DNA of 15,033 nucleotides from CAYGTK01 sp964352775. Its GTDB lineage: Bacteria > Bacteroidota > Bacteroidia > Chitinophagales > CAIOSU01. A program made the position numbers and the translations under genes. The notes below the pieces were generated by a model. It worked only from the letters and a program-made list of their open reading frames with translations. It did not search any database and was not told where the DNA came from. Location of the stretch: the NCBI GenBank assembly GCA_964352775.1, contig CAYGTK010000098.1, positions 1 through 15,033 on the forward strand, read 5' to 3'. The stretch's first letter is position 1. The number at the start of each line of letters is the position of its first letter. This document shows positions 7,084-13,086 of the stretch, one piece after another.

Positions 7084-7890
7084 TTAAGGGATTTTTGAAG
7101 GCTTGGGACAGCGTTCCTTCAGTATGGTATAAGAGATGGTAATACCTATAAAAAGAAAGCGGTCGTTCTCGGTCTTATCACCTCTTTGCTTACCGTTATA
7201 ACCAATGGGGTCACCTACTTCGCCAGAGCGGTCGGCTATTAGCGAGCTATTATCTCCGCTAAATGTCGTGCTTACGTCATCTATATAGTCTGAAAAGGCA
7301 AAACGGAAGCCACCTTCTATACCTAAAGCCCAAAAGGGGTTGAAGCTGTATTTAAAACCGCCACCAACGGGAACTGCTATATGAAATCGTGAGTATGGTT
7401 TGCCATCAGTATCGGCTAGAGTTTGCCCCTCGGTACCTACAGGTTGTAGTGTTACTTTCTGGTCGTCCAGCTTAGTGGTCGGGTTAAAGTAGAATCCTGA
7501 TATGCCTATCAATAGATAAGGAGTAAAACTGTTTTCTCGCTTTCGTTTATCGTATTTAAAAAAGTTGATCTCAATTTGGTTACTGAACTCAACAATGTTA
7601 GACTTAAAAGACAGGTTGCGGATGTTTTGGAATGGATTGTCTGAGCTTGCATCTTCAAAAGCCACACGCCCGTATTGCAAACCTATTTTGTAGGCAAATC
7701 GGTAGCCAATGTTCTTCCGAACGAACACTCCAGCCGACGGACCAATAAATTCAAAGCTTCCATTGTTGTTCAGGTCGCCAAAGTAATTGGCAACACCCAT
7801 CATGCCGCCTATCTCCCAATCCTGTGCTGTGGCTGGTTTTGAGAGTAGTAGCACTACAAATACTAAGAGTATATTTCGAATAGGTTTCAT
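7084..7890 (-). CDS. DUF6089 family outer-membrane protein, PorG-like, copy 1
   Basis: This 268-aa secreted protein has a signal peptide (about residues 1-22, ending PATAQ) followed by a small predicted outer-membrane beta-barrel of alternating hydrophobic strands. It opens with EIGGMMGVANYFGDLN, the DUF6089 hallmark. Later motifs shared with its upstream neighbour are TPYLLIGISGFYFNPTTK, LQPVGTEGQ (148-156), IDDVS (203-207) and the closing strand FLFIGITISYTI. The best characterised member is PorG of Porphyromonas gingivalis, an outer-membrane component connected to the type IX secretion ring. That role is inferred for this protein by family and by the uppS-bamA neighbourhood. Its ATG lies directly after a terminator-like hairpin, so its expression may be attenuated relative to the upstream copy. 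Confidence 0.82.
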   Translation of the reverse strand: MKPIRNILLVFVVLLLSKPATAQDWEIGGMMGVANYFGDLNNNGSFEFIGPSAGVFVRKNIGYRFAYKIGLQYGRVAFEDASSDNPFQNIRNLSFKSNIVEFSNQIEINFFKYDKRKRENSFTPYLLIGISGFYFNPTTKLDDQKVTLQPVGTEGQTLADTDGKPYSRFHIAVPVGGGFKYSFNPFWALGIEGGFRFAFSDYIDDVSTTFSGDNSSLIADRSGEVGDPIGYNGKQRGDKTENDRFLFIGITISYTILKERCPKPSKIP

Positions 7891-7923
7891 AAAAGAAGGC
7901 CCAAAGGTATGAACTTCGGGCCT
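7891..7923 (-). terminator. Terminator-like hairpin or attenuator before the second PorG-like start
   Basis: The arms AGGCCCGAAG and CTTTGGGCCT (minus-strand reading, 7923-7914 and 7906-7897) form a 10-bp stem with one G-U pair and a 7-nt loop. The RNA then reads UCUUUU before the ATG at 7890. On the plus strand the G-U pair would be an A-C mismatch, so the structure suits the minus transcript. It may end or reduce readthrough from the upstream paralogue, or mask the start codon region. Confidence 0.55.
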
Positions 7924-7953
7924 ATAACGTTTACCGTATTTTATTATTTCGTT

Positions 7954-8913
7954 CTAGAACGACTTTCTATATTTCTTTAGTTTCTTCGATTTTCTGTCGA
8001 ATGGCTGCCCTTTCTTTCTCCAAAAATACTGACCATTTGAGGCCTTCGAGATGTTGAAAGAGATGGTTAGCATACTGAATAGGTAACTATCATTGGCTGA
8101 TGGGTTTCCTCTAAACTCGCCGCCTTCTGTTATGAATCCAAATTCACCATCTGGGTCAAGTTCTGGAGAACGTCTCGATAATTCGTAAACCGTAGTTGCT
8201 CGTTCTGTACCGTAGTATCCGAAAAGGTCGTCTTTCTCAGGGTATACACCACTTACATCATCTATGTGGTCGGTGAATGTTACACGGTGACCAAATTCGA
8301 ATGCTAAGGTCATAAATCGAGTAGCGTTAAATTTCAATCCAAGGCCAATAGGTAAAGTTGGTGTTAATAAGGAATACTTTTTACCGTATCCTGGCATGCC
8401 CTGTCCTTCGGTACCTAATGGTTGAAGGCGTATCCACTCACCATCATACTCTGTTTTAGGATTAAAGTGAAGTAAACCGATACCTGCAAACACATAAGGT
8501 GTCCAGCGATTATCCATGTCACCTGGGGCAAACTTCAAGATATTGAACTCTAAAGTAGCAGAAGCTTCAATAGCTACTGACTTAAAGTGTAAGTTCCGGT
8601 AATTGCGATACCAGTTATCATCTTGTATCTGGTCGTACTCTGCTAAACGGTCGTCTCCTTCAAAGAAGCCGATATTCAAACTTGCGTTCAAAGCAAAGCG
8701 TCTTGTAATTGAGTAACGGTAGAATACCTTAAAGGCAGGCTTAAATAAGGAAGCCTGTAAGTTATTAAAGTACCAGTTTCCTGAACTCTCCTGTTTTCCA
8801 AGATCTCCCATAAAGTTGGAAGTTCCTGCCCCTACTCCTATTTCATGTCTTTGGGCATTAGTCGTTGTATACAACAAACACATCAACCCTACTATTCCGA
8901 TCAACCTTCTCAT
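7954..8913 (-). CDS. DUF6089 family outer-membrane protein, PorG-like, copy 2
   Basis: This 319-aa protein is the larger paralogue of the next gene. It has a signal peptide (about 1-20, ending TTTNA) and the N-terminal DUF6089 motif HEIGVGAGTSNFMGDLG. The blocks TPYVFAGIGLLHFNPKTEYD (138-157), LQPLGTEGQ (163-171), HIDDVSG (216-222) and the strand YLFSMLTISFNI align by eye with copy 1. Differences are an inserted segment at about 225-270 rich in acidic residues and Gly, and a strongly basic C-terminal tail (299-318, many Lys and Arg). Outer-membrane location is inferred. A link to type IX secretion, as for PorG, follows from family only. It is preceded by a 106-nt gap holding a structured 30-nt inverted repeat, and its 3' end is followed by the hairpin upstream of copy 1. 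The stop is TAG. Confidence 0.8.
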   Translation of the reverse strand: MRRLIGIVGLMCLLYTTTNAQRHEIGVGAGTSNFMGDLGKQESSGNWYFNNLQASLFKPAFKVFYRYSITRRFALNASLNIGFFEGDDRLAEYDQIQDDNWYRNYRNLHFKSVAIEASATLEFNILKFAPGDMDNRWTPYVFAGIGLLHFNPKTEYDGEWIRLQPLGTEGQGMPGYGKKYSLLTPTLPIGLGLKFNATRFMTLAFEFGHRVTFTDHIDDVSGVYPEKDDLFGYYGTERATTVYELSRRSPELDPDGEFGFITEGGEFRGNPSANDSYLFSMLTISFNISKASNGQYFWRKKGQPFDRKSKKLKKYRKSF

Positions 8914-8940
8914 TGGTTCGTTTTTTTATGCTTGACTTAA

Positions 8941-8970
8941 TGTGCTATCAGACGGAAATCTTCTAGCACA
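8941..8970 (-). promoter_or_regulatory. Structured leader hairpin (or operator) upstream of PorG-like copy 2
   Basis: Perfect arms TGTGCTA (8941-8947) and TAGCACA (8964-8970) enclose an inner AGA/TCT pair of triplets around a 6-nt loop. Read as minus-strand RNA, the two unpaired positions on each side are GA opposite GA, which can stack as tandem sheared G-A pairs. That would give an almost continuous 12-step helix. On the plus strand they would be UC opposite UC. No T-run follows, so it is not a simple terminator. It lies 28 nt before the ATG at 8913, in the 106-nt gap after nadK, where I see no perfect TAnnTTTG box. Confidence 0.5.
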
Positions 8971-9019
8971 TCTGCATTTACGATCACAGCGAGAAAATGT
9001 TACAATAAAGGTGTAATTG

Positions 9020-9901
9020 TTAGTAGTTGCGTTGGTCGGCGCCCCACATCAATTTATCGCGGAGCGTGTTGAGGAAATTCATATCATTGATCCTCAAAAG
9101 ATTAAGGTGAAACCTTTCCCGCTTCACAGCTAACTGAAAATCTAGGTCAGCTGTTTCGTACCGGGAGTCTAATGTGACCAAAAAATTATCGCTACGGCCT
9201 TCTATTTCGAAGGATAACACAGCACTATCATCTACAATAATAGGTCGCACGTTCAAATTATGCGGTGCTATTGGGGTGATAACGAAATTCTCTGAATTAG
9301 GAAAAATTATGGGGCCACCGCAGCTTAAGGAATAACCAGTAGAGCCTGTAGGTGTAGCAATTATCAATCCATCAGCCCAATAAGAGTTCAGCAACTCACC
9401 ATTTATATAGGTATGTATGGTTATCATGGCCGAAGAATCCTTCTTATGAATGGAGAATTCGTTCAAGGCATAGTTAGCCCCTTCGAACAAAGGCTTATTG
9501 CTATCTAAATGAATTAACGTTCGGCGATCAATTTGGTAGGTGCGTTCTTTTAACGACCGTAGAGCCATGCCTACGTCCTCTTTACTGGTGTGCGCTAAAA
9601 ATCCTAATCTACCCAAGTTTATTCCTAAGATGGGAATACCACTATCGCGAACTAGGGTCACCGTATCTAGAATAGTACCATCGCCACCAAGGCTAAGCAT
9701 ACAATCTATAGAATCCTTAATATCTATATGGCCGTTAAAAAACTCTGGTGTTTCTGCGAGTTGAATTTCGCCCCCGAATTGATCATAGTAGTTCTTATGA
9801 ACTACTGGGGTAAGGTTGTATTCCGCAAGGCGGTCGAACACTTCTTGGACATATATCTTATTACGTGGCTTAAAGTATCTTCCATAAACGGCTACACGCA
9901 T
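9020..9901 (-). CDS. nadK: NAD kinase
   Basis: NAD kinase phosphorylates the 2'-hydroxyl of the adenosine ribose of NAD to make NADP in the cytoplasm. The 293-aa product has the usual length and all family marks. These are GGDGT at 72-76 with the catalytic Asp74, GINLGRLGFLA near 93-103, LNEFSIHK with Asn147-Glu148, a WADGLIIATPTGSTGYSLS stretch at 175-193, and the Gly-rich GGPI segment after it. The gene sits between the CBS protein and the PorG-like pair, an arrangement I recognise from Bacteroidota. A perfect -7 box lies in the 58-nt gap upstream, so it may have its own promoter. The frame is intact and the stop is TAA. Confidence 0.97.
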   Translation of the reverse strand: MRVAVYGRYFKPRNKIYVQEVFDRLAEYNLTPVVHKNYYDQFGGEIQLAETPEFFNGHIDIKDSIDCMLSLGGDGTILDTVTLVRDSGIPILGINLGRLGFLAHTSKEDVGMALRSLKERTYQIDRRTLIHLDSNKPLFEGANYALNEFSIHKKDSSAMITIHTYINGELLNSYWADGLIIATPTGSTGYSLSCGGPIIFPNSENFVITPIAPHNLNVRPIIVDDSAVLSFEIEGRSDNFLVTLDSRYETADLDFQLAVKRERFHLNLLRINDMNFLNTLRDKLMWGADQRNY

Positions 9902-9921
9902 AGTAAGGTTGTTGGTCGATC

Positions 9922-9929
9922 CAAATATA
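9922..9929 (-). promoter_or_regulatory. Candidate -7 box upstream of nadK
   Basis: The minus strand reads TATATTTG, a perfect TAnnTTTG, ending 20 nt before the nadK ATG at 9901. No clear TTG is found at the -33 distance. Confidence 0.38.
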
Positions 9930-9959
9930 CCAAATAGTACTTGGCTGAGCCAGCTAGTG

Positions 9960-10622
9960 CTATATGTTCAAGAAATTCATGAGCGAATCGTAATTGTCAT
10001 GAAGAACGTCCTTGTAGTCGCTTTCTTGGTAAGAGGCTTTTACAATGTATTCATACCGCTCAAAAGTGGCCATTATGTGCTTTATCTCTTGCGTGTTCAC
10101 TTTTATAGTAACTTCTAGCATCATATTATCTGTAGCAGGAGCTATCTGTAGGCTAAGTATAGTAGCCTCGTTCTGTTCTATTATCCGAGCTATCTCTACA
10201 GGAGAGTAGTCACGTTTACTTACTTCCAACACGATTATGCCGCCACTCTCGTTCATACCGCTGAACTGGCCGAAATACTTGATGATGTTCTCTTGGGTAA
10301 TTACCCCTAAGTAATTGTCTTCACTATCTACTACAGGAATAATGCTCAGTTTCAACTCGTTAGCCACTTTCACTACTTCGAATAGATGGACGTCTTCTTG
10401 TACAAAGGGTTTGAACAAAGAAAGCTTGTGTGCACCAATAGCCCTTGTAGGGTCGCTCAGGTCCATAATGTCTTCTTCGGTTATCAGGCCTAAGAATGTT
10501 TGCTCATTTACTATGGGTAAGTGAGTTACGTTGAATTCCATCATCCACGATAGTGCTAAGTCTCCAGTATCTGAAGTCTTTAGTGGAGGAATAAGGTCTG
10601 ATATGAGTTCTCTAGCAGTCAT
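9960..10622 (-). CDS. Tandem CBS domain protein with ACT-like C-terminus
   Basis: This 220-aa soluble protein carries two CBS motifs, about residues 2-56 (VTHLPIVNEQTFLGLITEED) and 68-118 (LSIIPVVDSEDNYLGVITQE). Together they should form one Bateman module that binds an adenine nucleotide. The C-terminal part (about 128-200) begins GGIIVLEVSKRDYSPVEIAR and looks like an ACT-type ligand-binding fold. No catalytic domain is attached, so it is probably a stand-alone sensor whose partner is unknown. It starts 3 nt after the stop of the upstream hydrolase and precedes nadK by 58 nt. A nucleotide-sensing protein beside NAD kinase could report adenylate state, but that is inference. Confidence 0.85.
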   Translation of the reverse strand: MTARELISDLIPPLKTSDTGDLALSWMMEFNVTHLPIVNEQTFLGLITEEDIMDLSDPTRAIGAHKLSLFKPFVQEDVHLFEVVKVANELKLSIIPVVDSEDNYLGVITQENIIKYFGQFSGMNESGGIIVLEVSKRDYSPVEIARIIEQNEATILSLQIAPATDNMMLEVTIKVNTQEIKHIMATFERYEYIVKASYQESDYKDVLHDNYDSLMNFLNI

Positions 10623-10625
10623 CTA

Positions 10626-11399
10626 TTATAAAACTAGTAATTGTTCTAAGAAAGTATCTAGTAGACTATCAAATTCTTTTGGTCGCTCCATCATTGGTGC
10701 ATGTCCGCACTTTTCAATAAAGTGTAATTCGCTTTCTGGTAATAACTTATGAAATTCCTCTGCTGCCCAAGGTGGTGTAATAGGGTCTTCTGCTCCCCAT
10801 ATAAGCAAACAAGGCAGGGTCAATTTTCCCAGCTCTTCTTTTAGGTTGTGCTTCATTGCCGAGCGAGCTAAGTATAATATGCGAATGGCCTTCTCTCGGT
10901 CATTCACTATGTCGAACACGTCATCCACCAATGCCTTCGTGGCCACTTTTGGGTCGTAGAAGGTAGCTTCGGTTTTAGTTTGAACGTAGTCGTAATCGCC
11001 TTTTTTTGGGTAGCTATCTCCTAAAGATTTCTCGAATAGACCAGAACTGCCTGTTAATACTAAGGCGTTCACCTTTTTCAAGTTTTGCAAAGTATACAGT
11101 AATGCTATGTGCCCTCCCAGTGAATTCCCTAAAAGAATAACCTTATTATAACCTTTATGGTCAATGAATTTAGTTACGTAATCAACCATTCCGATCAATC
11201 CAGTTTCTTCAACGGGCAATTCATAAAGCGGTAACAATGGCAGTACCACTTTCATTTTTGGCGAAAAGTGGTCAATAACGGCATGAAAGTTAGATAGCGC
11301 CCCGAAAAGACCGTGAAGCAACAACAGGGTTTCCCCTTCACCCTCTTCGTAGTAGCGAAAGCGCCCTTCAGTCTTTATTGGATAATCCTTCATACGCAT
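10626..11399 (-). CDS. Alpha/beta hydrolase
   Basis: This 257-aa cytoplasmic alpha/beta-hydrolase has an oxyanion motif LLLLHGLFG (about 25-33) and a nucleophile elbow GNSLGG with Ser93. The acid Asp205 is in WGAEDPITP and the base His233 is in CGHAPMMERP, so the full triad is visible. A cap segment spans about 120-185. There is no signal peptide. The substrate cannot be deduced. A good promoter lies just upstream and the CBS gene follows 3 nt after the stop, so the two are cotranscribed. ATG at 11399 is used; an alternative start is Met3, six bases downstream. Confidence 0.9.
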   Translation of the reverse strand: MRMKDYPIKTEGRFRYYEEGEGETLLLLHGLFGALSNFHAVIDHFSPKMKVVLPLLPLYELPVEETGLIGMVDYVTKFIDHKGYNKVILLGNSLGGHIALLYTLQNLKKVNALVLTGSSGLFEKSLGDSYPKKGDYDYVQTKTEATFYDPKVATKALVDDVFDIVNDREKAIRILYLARSAMKHNLKEELGKLTLPCLLIWGAEDPITPPWAAEEFHKLLPESELHFIEKCGHAPMMERPKEFDSLLDTFLEQLLVL

Positions 11400-11411
11400 A
11401 AGCTATACGAT

Positions 11412-11440
11412 CAAAAATAGTTGTTTTTAGTTAGCAGCAA
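11412..11440 (-). promoter_or_regulatory. Promoter for the hydrolase-CBS transcript
   Basis: The minus strand has TTG (11438-11440), an 18-nt spacer and TATTTTTG (11412-11419), a perfect TAnnTTTG. This is the best complete -33/-7 match in the window. The -7 box ends 12 nt before the ATG at 11399, so the leader would be very short or absent. Confidence 0.55.
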
Positions 11441-11441
11441 C

Positions 11442-12011
11442 TTATTTAAGTTGGCAAACACCGAGCCAGTTATTCAACAACTGTGAACCATGCTCTGTAA
11501 GAATAGATTCAGGGTGAAATTGCAGGCCGTAAACTGGTAGTGTTTCGTGCTTTAAAGCCATGGGTACACCCCTTTCATCTTTGGCTATAACCCGAAGTGG
11601 TAGGTTAATGTTGCGAAGAGCCAGTGAATGATAGTGCATAATGCTAAAAGATGACGGTATCTCTTCGAAAAGTTCGTCGTCATCAGGATAGCAAATGCTG
11701 GTCTTTCCGTGCAAGGGTTTATCCATTTGATAGAGCTCTGCGCCAAAGAATTCCCCAATGGCCTGAAATCCTAAACAGATGCCCATGATAGGCAGGGTAG
11801 AATGGTACCTCTCAATAAGCGGTATGGTAATACCAGCCGAAGTGGGATTTTTTGGCCCAGGGGAGATGAGGATGCTGTTGAAGTTAAGCTTAGCTATCTC
11901 GTCTATGCTCAACTCATCATTCCTTATCACCATAGTTTCTACTTGTAATTGTGCGAGTAGGTCGTACAGATTGTAGGTGAACGAGTCGTAATTATCTATC
12001 AGTAACAGCAT
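11442..12011 (-). CDS. pabA: Class I glutamine amidotransferase (PabA/TrpG component II)
   Basis: This 189-aa single-domain amidotransferase hydrolyses glutamine and passes ammonia to a chorismate-binding partner (aminodeoxychorismate or anthranilate synthase component I). It has the N-terminal LLLIDNYDSFTYNL, the oxyanion segment SPGPKNP, the nucleophile Cys79 in GICLGFQAIG, the HGK turn (101-103), and the His166/Glu168 pair in LQFHPES. Whether it serves folate, tryptophan or both cannot be told from the sequence. No component I gene is in the window, so its partner must be encoded elsewhere. It lies 5 nt after cvpA-like and is separated from the hydrolase by 42 nt containing a promoter. Confidence 0.9.
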   Translation of the reverse strand: MLLLIDNYDSFTYNLYDLLAQLQVETMVIRNDELSIDEIAKLNFNSILISPGPKNPTSAGITIPLIERYHSTLPIMGICLGFQAIGEFFGAELYQMDKPLHGKTSICYPDDDELFEEIPSSFSIMHYHSLALRNINLPLRVIAKDERGVPMALKHETLPVYGLQFHPESILTEHGSQLLNNWLGVCQLK

Positions 12012-12016
12012 TGCGG

Positions 12017-12565
12017 CTAGGCCTGAATGGGCTCTTTATTCTGCGAAAGGTCCTTTATTAAATTCTGAAGTGCCTCGAATATTCCTTCAAAGAACGGAAT
12101 AAGCTGTGCTAAATAGCCAAATATCATTGGTGCCAGTGGTTGTATATAGGAGTATGTTCTAGAAGTATCGATGTCTTCTTTGGTGATGAACTGGATGTTC
12201 CCCAGAAACCATAAAAGGATACTAAACACCAAGGTCAGCAGAAAACACCATAATGCTGCACCAAGCATGCGATTGATGAAGCCTAAATACAGCGTTTCAG
12301 CGAATTTTTCTATTAAGAAGGAGATCAAGCGAACCAGTAATAACGCTAAAATGAATAAGCCAATAAAGGCTAATAGTGGTAAGTAACGCGTGTTAATGTG
12401 AAATTGCTCGTTCAGCAATACCGAAACGTCGTAGCTGTACTTCACCGCCACACCCATACCGATGAATAGGGCCGCAAAAGAAAATAAAGAGTGAATTATA
12501 CCCTTGCTATAGCCCAAGTAGAACCCAAGGGCCAAAAATACAAGCAAGGCAATGTCTATCCACAT
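12017..12565 (-). CDS. CvpA family inner-membrane protein
   Basis: This 182-aa integral membrane protein has four hydrophobic segments at about residues 3-20, 22-42, 61-83 and 100-122. It opens with the CvpA-family pattern of an aliphatic helix followed by GFYLGYSKGIIHSL and carries LYLGFINRMLGAALW before the fourth helix. The C-terminal part (about 125-182) is less hydrophobic and ends in a polar tail. CvpA was named for colicin V production in Escherichia coli, and its molecular role is not settled. The gene starts one base before the yqeY-like stop region ends and is 5 nt upstream of the amidotransferase, so the three form one tight unit. The stop is TAG. Confidence 0.85.
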   Translation of the reverse strand: MWIDIALLVFLALGFYLGYSKGIIHSLFSFAALFIGMGVAVKYSYDVSVLLNEQFHINTRYLPLLAFIGLFILALLLVRLISFLIEKFAETLYLGFINRMLGAALWCFLLTLVFSILLWFLGNIQFITKEDIDTSRTYSYIQPLAPMIFGYLAQLIPFFEGIFEALQNLIKDLSQNKEPIQA

Positions 12566-12566
12566 A

Positions 12567-13019
12567 TTAGGCGTTCAGCAATTCCTTTATCATGCTGGCT
12601 ACCGCTTTTCCGTCGGCTCTTCCAGCTATTTCTTTGTTGGCAGCACCCATTACTTTGCCCATGTCTTTAATGCTTGAAGCGCCCGTCTTTTCAATAACGC
12701 TTGAAACGATGGCTTTTAACTCGTCTTCACTTAGCTGCTTTGGTAGGTAGCGTTCTATCACCTCTATCTCTTCTCGCTCCGTTTGTGCAAGCTCTGCACG
12801 GTCTTGTTCTTCAAATATCGTTAGGGAGTCTCGGCGTTGCTTTACCATCTTCTGTAAAGTTTGCATTACCTTCTCGTCACTCACCTTGCCATCAGCACCC
12901 TTTTCGGTAGCGGCTATAAGTAAAGCAGCCTTAATGGCGCGTATGCTACGAAGCGATGCTTGGTCTTTAGCCTTCATGGCTGTTTTCATGTCTTCTTGCA
13001 GTTGCTCTTGAACGTTCAT
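12567..13019 (-). CDS. yqeY: GatB/YqeY domain protein
   Basis: This 150-aa soluble, mostly helical protein is of the YqeY family, related to the C-terminal tRNA-binding tail domain of the amidotransferase subunit GatB. It opens QLQEDMKTAMKAKDQASLRS and carries the family motifs EVIERYLPKQLSEDEL (about 92-107) and IKDMGKVMGAANKEIAGRAD (117-136), ending in VASMIKELLNA. The family length is about 150, so the protein is complete. Its exact role is unproven. It is the first gene of the minus-strand block and ends one base before cvpA-like, indicating an operon. The divergent carbamoyltransferase shares the 67-nt upstream region. Confidence 0.92.
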   Translation of the reverse strand: MNVQEQLQEDMKTAMKAKDQASLRSIRAIKAALLIAATEKGADGKVSDEKVMQTLQKMVKQRRDSLTIFEEQDRAELAQTEREEIEVIERYLPKQLSEDELKAIVSSVIEKTGASSIKDMGKVMGAANKEIAGRADGKAVASMIKELLNA

Positions 13020-13034
13020 CTTGTGCCTTTTTTA

Positions 13035-13042
13035 CAAATTTA
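13035..13042 (-). promoter_or_regulatory. -7 box for yqeY and the minus-strand block
   Basis: The minus strand reads TAAATTTG, a perfect TAnnTTTG, ending 15 nt before the ATG at 13019. No TTG is present near the -33 distance. Its last bases overlap the TAGCTTTT candidate of the divergent gene. Confidence 0.45.
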
Positions 13043-13072
13043 GCTTTTTGCGCTTAATAGGTTTGTCATTCG

Positions 13073-13080
13073 TATTTTTG
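13073..13080 (+). promoter_or_regulatory. -7 box for the carbamoyltransferase gene
   Basis: TATTTTTG is a perfect TAnnTTTG only 6 nt before the ATG at 13087, which would give an almost leaderless mRNA. A second candidate is TTG at 13021 with a 17-nt spacer and TAGCTTTT at 13041-13048, giving a leader of about 30 nt. The sequence does not decide between them. Confidence 0.4.
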
Positions 13081-13086
13081 GTGATA

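Noticed and set aside
13021..13086. An N-terminal extension of 22 residues on the carbamoyltransferase from TTG 13021.
   Set aside because: The extension is hydrophobic but not family-like, overlaps promoter boxes, and the ATG at 13087 coincides with the start of conserved sequence.
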